Translations under genes and position numbers: made by a program | Notes under the pieces: model-generated | What the model was told of the DNA's origin: nothing | What the model saw: only the letters and a program-made list of their open reading frames with translations | The model's database searches: none | Assembly: GCA_016220095.1 (NCBI GenBank) | Contig: JACRIJ010000118.1 | Coordinates: forward strand, 1 to 34,357 | DNA length: 34,357 nucleotides | Reading direction: 5' to 3' | Source of the DNA: Planctomycetota bacterium | Lineage (GTDB): Bacteria > Planctomycetota > MHYJ01 > JACQXL01 > JACRIJ01 | Shown: positions 1-7,135 of the stretch, piece by piece | Numbering within the stretch: position 1 is the stretch's first letter | Layout: each line of letters opens with the position of its first letter

Positions 1-397
1 GTACGTCTTAACGACTACGACTATTTAACCGCCAAGCCCGCCAAGTACGCTAAGACGATTACAAGTAAACGTCTCGTCTTTGCGAGCTTTGCGTCTTTGC
101 GGTTTATTCCGTTCGGCGTATGTCATAACGACTACGACTATTTAACCGCCAAGCCCGCCAAGTACGCTAAGACGATTACAAGTAAACGTCTCGTCTTTGC
201 GAGCTTTGCGTCTTTGCGGTTTATTCCGTTCGGCGTATGTCCTAACGACTACGACTATTTAACCGCCAAGCCTGCTAAGACGGTTACAAATATAAGTCGT
301 CTTTGCGAACTTTGCGACCTTTGCGATCTCTGCGGTTTATTCCGTTCGGCGTACGTCTTGACGACTACGACTATTTAACCGCTAAGCCCGCTAAGTG
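1..397. repeat. Tandem array of a ~117-bp repeat
   Basis: About three and a half copies of one unit; the landmark AACGACTACGACTATTTAACC starts near 10, 127, 244 and (as GACGAC...) 360, giving periods of 117, 117 and 116. Each full unit carries a GCCAAG/GCTAAG stretch and, about 40 bp later, an inverted counterpart made of CTTTGCG words, so one strand could fold into a long imperfect hairpin. Copies 1 and 2 are almost identical; copy 3 is diverged (TGCGACCTTTGCGATCTCTG). The array begins at the window edge, so its full length is unknown. A reading frame crosses it but only encodes the repeat, so I do not call a gene. Confidence 0.9.
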
Positions 398-800
398 CGG
401 CTAAATAGCAATCGCGTATTAGGCAACGAATCCCGGATTTGATTATTGCGAGGCGCAACGATCCTGAGAGCACAGCGATCTTGCGTCTCATGCGAGACAT
501 ATTTGCTCCCTGTACTAATCCCGTTTTATCGGGATTGGTACGGGAGAGCCGAGTTTTCTAATTTCCAATTTGATATTTTCAATTTACAATAACAGAGTAC
601 GCCGCACGTTTAACCGCAAAGCTCGCTAAGTACGCTAAGACGGTTTACGAACGTTTTTTAGCCACGAATGAACACTAATGCGCACGAATATCGCTTAGTT
701 TCAATTATTTTGTGACTGAATGGCTTGATGATTTCATCCTTTATTTTGCATTCCGCGAATGGCCACTTTGTTCTGATACCCTCTGTTTTGTCTTCATTCC
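398..800. other. Gene-free stretch with degenerate repeat relics and a hairpin
   Basis: No convincing gene on either strand. A single diverged copy of the CCGCAAAG/GCTAAG repeat lies at 611-647, and a relic of the AGCCACGAAT...CACGAATA family lies at 660-690. A long hairpin occupies 506-546. The rest is AT-rich filler that resembles worn copies of the same low-complexity families seen elsewhere in the window. Confidence 0.6.
506..546. other. Long hairpin
   Basis: CTCCC-T-GTACTAATCCCG pairs with CGGGATTGGTACGGGAG around a TTTTAT loop. The stem is about 17 bp with one bulged T and one T/G wobble. It is not followed by a T-run, so a classical terminator is unlikely. A smaller hairpin, GTCTC-atgc-GAGAC, sits just before it at 485-498. 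Function unknown; a REP-like palindrome is possible. Confidence 0.55.
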
Positions 801-965
801 GTCCTTCATACTTCGTTAAGGGTTAGGATTAAGGATTGAGCTACTCGTCGTCCCGCCCTCCATTCTTCATTTTTCATTCTTCATATTTCGTTAAGGGTGA
901 GGATTAAGGATTGAGCTACTCGTCGTCCCGTCCTTCATTCTTCATTTTTCATTCTTCATACTTCG
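801..965. repeat. Two tandem copies of a ~76-bp repeat ending at the kinase stop codon
   Basis: The words CTTCATACTTCG, TTAAGGGT(T/G)AGGATTAAGG, ATTGAGCTACTCGTCGTCCCG and CATTCTTCATTTTTCATTC recur in order with a period of 76 bp (TTCGTTAAGGG at 812 and at 888). A third, partial copy (CATTCTTCATACTTCG, 951-965) runs into the last codons of the histidine kinase on the minus strand; its TGA stop (956-958) is part of the repeat. A relative of the same repeat lies at 31770-31810. Confidence 0.8.
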
Positions 966-2956
966 TATTGGTGGCGCTTGACTTTTTTCCCGGGATTGGC
1001 CTTGGCCTTGACTGCGGCGCCAAGTGCCGGCAGGTAGATGTTGAATGTCGTACCTTTACCGGGTTCTGAATAGACATCGCTCCAGCCGTCGTGTTGTTTT
1101 ACGATGCCGTAAACCACTGACAGCCCCAGGCCGGTGCCTTTGCCAAGGCCTTTGGTTGTAAAGAACGGTTCAAAGAGGTGTTTTTTGACATCATCACTCA
1201 TGCCCGTGCCGGTGTCCCGGATGGAAAGTCGTACAAAGTTCCCGGTTCTTGCTTCAGGGTTGGTTTGGCAGTATGCCAGATTAACGAAGATATTTTCGGT
1301 TTTTATTGTAAGGGTGCCGCCTTTGGGCATGGCATCGCGGGCGTTGACCGAGAGATTCATCAGTATCTGTTCCACCTGGCCGATGTCGGCGTTAACGAAC
1401 TTCAAGGCAGGGGCTAAGACAAAATTTACCCCGATATCTTTGCCGATGACTCTTGTGAGTAGCTTTTCCATATTGTTGATAAGAATATTGACATTCAAGC
1501 GGGTTTTCTGGAGCACCTGCTTGCGGCTGAATGCCAGGAGTTGCCGTGTGAGCGTTGCGGAATGTTCGGAGGCCTTTTTTATAGTCGCAATGCCTTCCCT
1601 CATAGGGTCATCGGGTTTAAGACCTTCCAGCATCAATGTACTGTAGCCGTCAATTACGGTCAGGGCGTTGTTGAAATCATGCGCGATACTTCCCACAAGC
1701 CGGCCGATGGCCTCCATTTTCTGGGCATGGAGAAGCTGGGATTCCAATTTTTTGCGTTCGGTGATGTCTTTATCCACGCCGCGGTAGCCTTTGAGATTTC
1801 CCTTTTCGTCCAGGATAGGCACGCCGTTGGTAAGCAGGCATATTCTTTCGCCGTTTTTCTTGATATTCCAATTTTCCAGGTCATGAATAGGCGCCTTATT
1901 TGCCGCGATTTCAGAGAATATAGCCGCTACTCTTTTTGCTTCATCCGGCGGCATAAAATCAAACGGCGTTTTGCCGATGATATCTTCACGGGCCGGTCCG
2001 AAAAATTCAAAGCCTTTATGCGAGCTGTAGGTATAGACGCCGTTTTCATCCACCTCCCATATCCAATCTGCCATGCTGAACGTGATATCCTTCAGCCGTT
2101 TTTCGCTTTCAGTTAATGCTTCCTTCATTTTCCTGTGTTCGGTGATGTCCCGGAAGAAACCCACATTGCATATTTTATTATCAATGGAAAGGGAGACAGA
2201 ATTTATATCCGCGTAGAAAATTGTCCCGTCTTTACGAAGGCACGGGATATTTTCGGCCAGTTTCTTTTTTCCAAGGGCTTGGGCGTTGAATTCGGCTATG
2301 ACTGTCGGGAGGGCGTTTTTCGGGTGAATGTCTTTTACCCTCATCATTCGTAATTGTTCTTCCGTATATCCGAACATTTTGCATATAGAGGTGTTTGCGT
2401 ATTTGAATTTTTTTGTTTCAATATCTGCGATTAGTATGCCGTCGGCGCTTGTCTGAAAAAGCGTGCGGTATCTTGTCTCCGATTCCTGCAGTGCCTTTTC
2501 GGCTTGCAAACGCTTCGTAACTATTGTGGCGACCCCGATAACCCCGTTTACCCTGCCGTTTGCGCCGTAGTAAGGGACGAATTGGTTATCAAAGTAAACG
2601 TTCCTTAATTGCGTGATGCCCGTCAATGTTTCGCCGGTGAGCACGCGCGAAATAACTTCACGTCCGGTGATTGTTTTGCCGTTGGGTTGGATTACGGGCA
2701 GAGTCGCGAAGAGATCCAGCGCTGACACGCCGACATTATCGCCGGGTTTCAGATTTACCTGTTCCAGGCTCTTGCCGTCGGAGAGTGTAAAAACTCCCTT
2801 GGTATCTATGGCAAATATTGTAATAGGGGCGTTGTTCAATACTGTCCGCAGGAGTTCCTCGCTTTTCCTGCGCGCATCATCGGTTTTTTTGCACTCAATG
2901 CATGAGGCGGGTTGTGCCTTGGGATGCGGCCTGTGTTTCGGCGGATGTTTAATCAC
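956..2956 (-). CDS. PAS-domain sensor histidine kinase (no receiver domain)
   Basis: A soluble sensor kinase of about 666 residues from the GTG start chosen here. There are roughly three PAS modules (about 30-150, 160-275 and 285-400; each of the last two ends in a D-I-T-E-[HR]-[RK] motif), then a HisKA-type dimerisation domain with the H-box GSIAHDFNN (His near 426) and a HATPase domain with NARDAM, DTGTGM and GKGTGLGLS boxes. No membrane segment is visible, so it should sense a cytosolic cue. A CIECKK pair near the N terminus might bind a metal. I chose GTG at 2956 because AAGGAATTCC sits at good spacing. The longer frame begins at a TTG (3055) that coincides with the -35 box of a TTGACT-17-TACATT promoter. 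No cognate regulator is adjacent. Its stop codon lies inside a dispersed repeat. Confidence 0.9.
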   Translation of the reverse strand: MIKHPPKHRPHPKAQPASCIECKKTDDARRKSEELLRTVLNNAPITIFAIDTKGVFTLSDGKSLEQVNLKPGDNVGVSALDLFATLPVIQPNGKTITGREVISRVLTGETLTGITQLRNVYFDNQFVPYYGANGRVNGVIGVATIVTKRLQAEKALQESETRYRTLFQTSADGILIADIETKKFKYANTSICKMFGYTEEQLRMMRVKDIHPKNALPTVIAEFNAQALGKKKLAENIPCLRKDGTIFYADINSVSLSIDNKICNVGFFRDITEHRKMKEALTESEKRLKDITFSMADWIWEVDENGVYTYSSHKGFEFFGPAREDIIGKTPFDFMPPDEAKRVAAIFSEIAANKAPIHDLENWNIKKNGERICLLTNGVPILDEKGNLKGYRGVDKDITERKKLESQLLHAQKMEAIGRLVGSIAHDFNNALTVIDGYSTLMLEGLKPDDPMREGIATIKKASEHSATLTRQLLAFSRKQVLQKTRLNVNILINNMEKLLTRVIGKDIGVNFVLAPALKFVNADIGQVEQILMNLSVNARDAMPKGGTLTIKTENIFVNLAYCQTNPEARTGNFVRLSIRDTGTGMSDDVKKHLFEPFFTTKGLGKGTGLGLSVVYGIVKQHDGWSDVYSEPGKGTTFNIYLPALGAAVKAKANPGKKVKRHQYEV

Positions 2957-3026
2957 GGTAGGAATTCCTTTTAAAATAAAACAGTTGTTTATAGTCCTTA
3001 CAGAATATGTTAATTTATGTTTGACA

Positions 3027-3055
3027 AATGTACTGCAATTCCCATTGAAAGTCAA
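3027..3055 (-). promoter_or_regulatory. sigma70-type promoter of the PAS kinase
   Basis: On the minus strand TTGACT (3050-3055) is followed after 17 bp by TACATT (3027-3032). It lies about 70 bp upstream of the GTG start at 2956 and argues against the TTG start at 3055. Confidence 0.5.
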
Positions 3056-3150
3056 GGTATTTTGGAATGACGGGAGAAATCGTTTTTACATATAAATAAC
3101 CTGTTATCCTGGCATTTTGCTGACGCCTTACCTGCGAACTGAAAAAATGC

Positions 3151-3178
3151 TTGACAATGTTTTACGAAGTTATATAAT
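3151..3178 (+). promoter_or_regulatory. sigma70-type promoter upstream of the tRNA relic and first GIY-YIG gene
   Basis: TTGACA (3151-3156), 16-bp spacer, TATAAT (3173-3178). A second weaker candidate, TTGACT-16-TATTAT, follows at 3182-3209. Downstream lie a 10-bp perfect inverted repeat (GATAGTTGAC at 3250-3259 and GTCAACTATC at 3307-3316) and a GCGATTTTT...AAAAATCGC hairpin just before the tRNA relic. Confidence 0.55.
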
Positions 3179-3366
3179 AATTTGACTTTTCATTGTAATT
3201 TGATATTATTAAGTTAAGCAAAAGGAAGAATGGTTGAAAGCAGAAAGGTGATAGTTGACCGAATTTGTCAAGAACTTTGAATACGTTTAAGAGTATACGG
3301 CGTTTAGTCAACTATCTACTGTCAATTTTCAAATGCTCTGCGATTTTTAGCAGAGCGAAAAATCGC

Positions 3367-3435
3367 GCGGGCGTAGCTCAGATGGTAGAGCATCGCGATT
3401 GCCAAGCAATCGGGATTTTCGAGAGTTTAGTAGCC
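3367..3435 (+). pseudogene. Decayed tRNA-Gly(GCC) relic
   Basis: The 5' half (GCGGGCGTAGCTCAGATGG, then TAGAGCA) matches the intact tRNA-Gly at 3767 except for one base, and the anticodon loop TTGCCAA is present. After that it falls apart: the 5' anticodon stem no longer pairs with its partner, the T arm reads TTCGAGAGTTTAG instead of GAGTTCGAACCTC, and the acceptor 3' strand (TAGCC) no longer matches GCGGGCG. It should not fold or be charged. The likely origin is duplication of the tRNA-Gly locus followed by decay. Confidence 0.75.
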
Positions 3436-3453
3436 ATTATAAAAGTAGCAGAG

Positions 3454-3714
3454 ATGTTTTGGACATACATATTAAGAAGTAAAATAACCGGTTGTTACTA
3501 TATAGGACATACCGTTAATTTAGAACAGCGCTTGGAAGATCACAATTTGGGCAGAGCTGGATGGACAAGAAGCCAAAGGCCATGGGAATTAGTTTATAAA
3601 GAATTCTATAACACGCGAAAAGCGGCAATTAAACGCGAGAAATACCTGAAAAGCCAAAAAAATCGGAAGTTTTTAGAACGAATGATAGATATGAAAGATA
3701 GTGAAATTGACTAA
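3454..3714 (+). CDS. GIY-YIG domain protein (COG2827-like), first copy
   Basis: A small protein of 86 residues made of almost nothing but a GIY-YIG nuclease fold. The motif strands are WTYILRS and CYYIGHT, then LEQRLEDHN, and a C-terminal basic helix with KREKYLKSQKN. This is the short, stand-alone URI-type family, whose cellular job is poorly defined. I chose ATG 3454: the frame is open further upstream, but that part translates the tRNA relic (VAQMVEH...). It starts 18 bp after the relic, so a shared transcript is likely. A second member of the family follows the intact tRNA 200 bp downstream. Confidence 0.85.
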   Translation: MFWTYILRSKITGCYYIGHTVNLEQRLEDHNLGRAGWTRSQRPWELVYKEFYNTRKAAIKREKYLKSQKNRKFLERMIDMKDSEID

Positions 3715-3717
3715 AAA

Positions 3718-3745
3718 TTGACTTTTAATATTATATTGTTAATAT
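3718..3745 (+). promoter_or_regulatory. Promoter of tRNA-Gly
   Basis: TTGACT (3718-3723), 16-bp spacer, TAATAT (3740-3745). The expected transcription start is around 3752, about 15 nt before the mature tRNA. It begins 4 bp after the stop codon of the first GIY-YIG gene. Confidence 0.5.
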
Positions 3746-3766
3746 ATATTTAGATGGCAAAAAAAT

Positions 3767-3839
3767 GCGGGCGTAGCTCAGCTGGTAGAGCACAACGTTG
3801 CCAACGTTGTTGTCGCGAGTTCGAACCTCGTCGCCCGCT
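3767..3839 (+). tRNA. tRNA-Gly (anticodon GCC)
   Basis: A complete 73-nt cloverleaf. Acceptor GCGGGCG/CGCCCGC; D arm GCTC-AGCTGGTA-GAGC; anticodon stem CAACG/CGTTG with loop TTGCCAA (anticodon GCC); short variable loop; T arm GCGAG-TTCGAAC-CTCGT; discriminator T. The 3' CCA is not encoded (TCTTAC follows). It reads glycine codons GGC and GGT. Confidence 0.95.
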
Positions 3840-3842
3840 CTT

Positions 3843-3912
3843 ACTCCCACTTATGAGCGAAGCGAATTAGTGGGAGTTAGACCCTGAGCGGAACGAAGTA
3901 AAGCGAAGGGTC
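3843..3912. repeat. Two REP-like inverted repeats between tRNA-Gly and the second GIY-YIG gene
   Basis: ACTCCCACT (3843-3851) pairs with AGTGGGAGT (3869-3877). GACCCT (3880-3885) pairs with AGGGTC (3907-3912). The loops share a TGAGCG(A/G)A...AGCGAA word, repeated once more at 3921-3937 (TGAGCGCAAGCGAAGGG). They would fold into two consecutive hairpins after the tRNA; the first could act as a terminator or processing signal. Confidence 0.65.
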
Positions 3913-3943
3913 TTACGACTTGAGCGCAAGCGAAGGGTATAGA

Positions 3944-4261
3944 ATGCCTATTAAAACAAGAAAACATATCATGTGGTTCGTATACATCCTCCGTTGCCGC
4001 GACAATTCCCTTTACACGGGAATTACCACCGACCTCGACAAGAGATTGGCACGACACAACACGGGGCAAGGTGCCAAATATACTGCATCGCGAATACCCG
4101 TCAAAATAGTCTATTATGAGGAACACCCTGACAAGTCATCTGCAATTGCACGTGAACATAGCTTAAAAGGTTTAACCAAGGCCAAAAAGGAAGAACTTGT
4201 CGCGAGTTCCCTTGTAAATAAAATTGATTTTTTATACTACAGCAAAGAAAAAATCTCATAA
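3944..4261 (+). CDS. GIY-YIG domain protein (UPF0213/YhbQ-like), second copy
   Basis: 105 residues from ATG 3944, which has GAAGGG at good spacing; ATG 3971 (MWFVYILRC) is the other possible start and is the family's usual N terminus. The GIY-YIG core is visible as FVYILRC and SLYTGIT, followed by DLDKRLARHN, an invariant-type Arg and Glu (YEEH), and a basic C-terminal helix (HSLKGLTKAKK). This fits the UPF0213/YhbQ branch. The C terminus extends about 20 residues past the usual end. It is not a recent duplicate of the protein at 3454: the two are clearly diverged, yet both sit directly behind a tRNA-Gly sequence. Confidence 0.85.
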   Translation: MPIKTRKHIMWFVYILRCRDNSLYTGITTDLDKRLARHNTGQGAKYTASRIPVKIVYYEEHPDKSSAIAREHSLKGLTKAKKEELVASSLVNKIDFLYYSKEKIS

Positions 4262-4326
4262 ATCCGCCATAAGGGCGCATATTCGCGCGTTTCATGGCTG
4301 TTCTGGGATATTGTTTCACACGTTCT

Positions 4327-4445
4327 CAGTAAAGGGTGGAAAGAAAAAATGGCACTTGTTTTAAAATCCCAACAATCACTGTAGAGCCACCAGATCTGGT
4401 GGCTCTACAAAACGCCGCGAGGAACTTAAAATCCACCCTTTACTG
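4327..4445. mobile_element. MITE-like element with 14-bp terminal inverted repeats
   Basis: The ends are perfect 14-bp inverted repeats: CAGTAAAGGGTGGA (4327-4340) and TCCACCCTTTACTG (4432-4445). In the middle is a perfect 30-bp palindrome, TGTAGAGCCACCAGA followed by its complement (4380-4409). An inner pair of related words (TTAAAATCCC and TTAAAATCC) lies next to the ends. No coding capacity and no clear target-site duplication (GTTCT before, GCGCC after). Alternatively it is a structured RNA leader, since the operon promoter follows 27 bp later. Confidence 0.6.
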
Positions 4446-4471
4446 GCGCCTTACCGAAATCTTTATTTTAC

Positions 4472-4499
4472 TTGACTTAGCCATGGTTTTCTCTATAAT
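4472..4499 (+). promoter_or_regulatory. sigma70-type promoter of the phosphorelay operon
   Basis: TTGACT (4472-4477), 16-bp spacer, perfect TATAAT (4494-4499). The leader to the ATG at 4593 is about 85 nt and ends in AGGAGGT (4578-4584), a near-perfect ribosome binding site. Confidence 0.7.
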
Positions 4500-4592
4500 A
4501 ATCGTAAAGAACAGTAAAATAGATTCCTGATATGACGAATTCCATAGTAGCAAATCTCATTCAAAAAGAATTGTTATAGGAGGTGTATAATA

Positions 4593-4898
4593 ATGGCAAA
4601 ACAGAACTGCTGGGAATTTAAGAAATGCGGCAGAGAACCGGGGGGAGCAAAGGTGTCTGAACTTGGCGTATGTCCTGCGACAACTGATGCCTCTGCTGAC
4701 GGATTAAATGGAGGAAAAAACGGAGGGAGAATCTGCTGGGCCATCGCAGGCACACTTTGCGGTGGTAAAGTTCAAGGCACATTTCCTCAAAAACACATTT
4801 CCTGCCTGATATGTGATTTTTTCAAGAAAACTAAAGAAGATGAAGGAGCGGCATTCCTCATGTTAAAACCAGGCCAGGAATATAAACTCCATGAATGA
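4593..4898 (+). CDS. Two-CW domain protein
   Basis: 101 residues, cysteine-rich. The first half has the NCWEFKKCGREPGG motif and a conserved CPA; the second half has GRICWAIAGTLCGG, GTFPQK and SCLICDFFKK, with FLMLKPG at the C terminus. This is the pattern of the two-CW domain family, small proteins often next to or fused to sensor proteins. The cysteines suggest a metal or redox site, but the ligand is not known. It opens an operon 15 bp ahead of a hybrid kinase, so I infer it supplies or modulates the input signal. Confidence 0.8.
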   Translation: MAKQNCWEFKKCGREPGGAKVSELGVCPATTDASADGLNGGKNGGRICWAIAGTLCGGKVQGTFPQKHISCLICDFFKKTKEDEGAAFLMLKPGQEYKLHE

Positions 4899-4913
4899 CG
4901 AAAGGATACGCTT

Positions 4914-6824
4914 ATGAACTCAGAATTTACCTATGATAAACTTCTGGGAAAGGTGCAAGAGTATAAAAAGAAGGACGAAAATTTCTATGCCATAGTTAAG
5001 CAGGTGGAAAAACACTTTGCCAATCTTGTTACAAACGAATTAGAACTCCAGAAAATTAACGAGGTATTACATGCCGAACTCCTGAAAAAAGTCAAGGAAA
5101 TGGAAGCACAGGAAGACAACTTGCGTTCTGTAATTCAGCAGACGGAAGGTCTCTATCTCCAGATTGCTCAAAGCCAAACGGAAATTGAAAAGAGGAGCAA
5201 GCAATTAGAAGAGAAATCTAAAGAACTGCAAAAGGCAAAAGAGGTGGCAGAGTCGGCTACCATGGCAAAGAGTGAGTTTCTTGCTACTATGAGCCATGAA
5301 ATCAGGACGCCGATGAATGCCATCATCGGAATGGCTGATTTGCTCTGGGAGACCCAGTTAACCTCTGAACAACGGCAGTATGTCCAGGTATTCAAGTCAG
5401 CCGGTGAAAATCTACTCGGGATTATCAACGATATCCTTGATATTTCAAAGGTTGAGTCAGGTCACCTTACGCTTGAATCCATTGATTTTAATTTGAGTGA
5501 ACTTTTGGAAAAGGTGTGCGAGGTAATGGCGGTCAGGGCACATGAGAAGGGGCTTGAACTGGCGTGTCATGTTGCCTCGGACGTTCCTGTTGATTTAGTG
5601 GGCGACCCGCTCAGGTTGAGACAGATTGTAACAAATTTAATTGGGAATGCACTGAAGTTTACCGAAAAGGGCGAGGTGGCTGTCAGAATAAAAAAGCAGG
5701 GTGAAAAGGACGGGGCAGTTGAACTGCTATTTTCCATAACAGATACCGGTATTGGCATACCCCCTGAAAAAGTCAATTCCTTGTTTCAGAAATTTACCCA
5801 GGTTGATTCTTCCACTACCCGCAAATATGGCGGAACCGGGCTCGGGTTAAGCATATCTAAGAAGTTGGTGGAACTGATGGGAGGACGCATCTGGATTGAA
5901 AGCAAGTTAGGCGAGGGGAGTACCTTCTACTTTATCATAAGAGTACCGGTTCAATCTGAACCCAGAAAAAAGCCTCAACTTCTTGTATCTGATATAAAAG
6001 GTTTAAGGATCCTTGTGGTGGATGATAACGCAACGAACAGGTTTATACTGAGGGAAATGCTCTCAGCCTGGGGCGCTATTGTTACAGAGGCAGATGGAGG
6101 TGAATCTGCCCTTTTGGAACTCAAGAAAGCAAAGGAATCAGGTAATCTATTTAAATTAGTTTTACTTGACTGCCGTATGCCGGGGATGGATGGGTTTGAG
6201 GTGGCTGAACAAATTAAAAATGACCCGGGCCTTGCCGGCAGTATGACCTTGATGATGCTTACCTCTGATAACCGAGAGGGACATACGCTTAGGGCAAAGG
6301 AATTCGGGATAACAAGATACCTGGTTAAACCACTTAAACGTTCGGAACTACGCGATGAGATAACATCATCCCTTGGAGAAGTAAAGGCTGATGTTGAGAG
6401 ACGGGCAATAACACCCGTATCTGCCGAAGGTCTCTCTCCTTTGAATATACTTCTTGTTGAGGATTCAAGTGACAATAGACTTCTTATCCAGTCATACCTG
6501 AAGAAGACCCCGTATAAGATAGATATAGCTGAAAATGGTCAGATAGCGGTTGATAAATTTACATCAAGTAAATATGATATAGTATTTATGGATATGCAGA
6601 TGCCGGTGATGGATGGCTGTACTGCGACGAGGGAAATCAGGAAATGGGAAAGTGAGAAGGGGGTAGAATCTACCCCGATTATTGCTCTTACGGCGTATGC
6701 CCTCAAGGAGGAGTTTCAAAAGAGTCTTGATGCCGGGTGTAATACCCATCTTACAAAACCTATAAAGAAGGTAATATTGATGGAGACCATCCAGGAATAC
6801 GCTAATAGGGGGAAAAAGATATGA
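4914..6824 (+). CDS. Hybrid sensor histidine kinase with two receiver domains
   Basis: 636 residues, soluble. The N-terminal 110 residues are charged coiled coil with no recognised sensor domain, so the signal may come from a partner such as the two-CW protein. HisKA follows with H-box [11 protein letters not shown] (His128), then HATPase with [10 protein letters not shown] (241-250), DTGIGIP (277-283) and GTGLGLSI. Receiver 1 has VVDDN and phospho-acceptor Asp419 ([11 protein letters not shown]); receiver 2 has VEDSS and Asp560 ([11 protein letters not shown]) with Lys615 in LTKP. This is the BarA-like layout minus its Hpt domain, which is encoded by the next gene. The stop overlaps the next start by 4 bp (ATGA), so the two are translationally coupled. 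Confidence 0.95.
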   Translation: MNSEFTYDKLLGKVQEYKKKDENFYAIVKQVEKHFANLVTNELELQKINEVLHAELLKKVKEMEAQEDNLRSVIQQTEGLYLQIAQSQTEIEKRSKQLEEKSKELQKAKEVAESATMAKSEFLATMSHEIRTPMNAIIGMADLLWETQLTSEQRQYVQVFKSAGENLLGIINDILDISKVESGHLTLESIDFNLSELLEKVCEVMAVRAHEKGLELACHVASDVPVDLVGDPLRLRQIVTNLIGNALKFTEKGEVAVRIKKQGEKDGAVELLFSITDTGIGIPPEKVNSLFQKFTQVDSSTTRKYGGTGLGLSISKKLVELMGGRIWIESKLGEGSTFYFIIRVPVQSEPRKKPQLLVSDIKGLRILVVDDNATNRFILREMLSAWGAIVTEADGGESALLELKKAKESGNLFKLVLLDCRMPGMDGFEVAEQIKNDPGLAGSMTLMMLTSDNREGHTLRAKEFGITRYLVKPLKRSELRDEITSSLGEVKADVERRAITPVSAEGLSPLNILLVEDSSDNRLLIQSYLKKTPYKIDIAENGQIAVDKFTSSKYDIVFMDMQMPVMDGCTATREIRKWESEKGVESTPIIALTAYALKEEFQKSLDAGCNTHLTKPIKKVILMETIQEYANRGKKI

Positions 6825-7135
6825 TACAAAATAGCAATATAAAGATTATCGTTCATGTGGATGCTGAATTAGAGGACATTGTACCCGGATTCATGGAAAA
6901 CAGGCGTAAAGACATCAAATCCATACTGGAAGCCCTTAAGGGTGGTGATTATGAGACCATCAGGATTTTAGGACACAGTATGAAAGGGTCCGGCGGGGGC
7001 TATGGCTTTGACGCAATTACCGAAATAGGCGCCTCCCTTGAACAGTCTGCAAAGGACAAAAACACTGAAAATATCAGGAAAAAGGTTGATGAACTTTCAA
7101 CCTATCTTGAGAACGTTGAGGTAAAATATGAGTGA
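6821..7135 (+). CDS. Hpt (histidine phosphotransfer) protein
   Basis: 104 residues. The phospho-accepting His52 lies in [16 protein letters not shown], the classical Hpt helix motif (HxxKG-S). It should shuttle phosphate from the hybrid kinase receivers to a final receiver, and the obvious acceptors are the two receiver domains of the next gene. It overlaps the gene before by 4 bp and the gene after by 8 bp, a tight stoichiometric arrangement. Confidence 0.92.
   Translation: MIQNSNIKIIVHVDAELEDIVPGFMENRRKDIKSILEALKGGDYETIRILGHSMKGSGGGYGFDAITEIGASLEQSAKDKNTENIRKKVDELSTYLENVEVKYE

Noticed and set aside
97..378. 93-residue open frame at the window start
   Set aside because: It only translates the 117-bp tandem repeat; the repeated residues come from repeated DNA, and there is no ribosome site or family match.
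1..397. CRISPR array
   Set aside because: The units are 117 bp, contiguous and nearly identical throughout, with no unique spacers and no cas genes.
2613..3095. 160-residue plus-strand frame opposite the kinase
   Set aside because: Antisense shadow of the PAS kinase, with no ribosome site or recognisable domain.
3265..3453. N-terminal extension of the first GIY-YIG protein
   Set aside because: The extension translates the tRNA relic (VAQMVEH...) and has no homology; ATG 3454 gives the usual family N terminus.
4336..4530. 64-residue open frame
   Set aside because: It runs across the MITE-like palindrome and through the -35/-10 promoter of the next operon.
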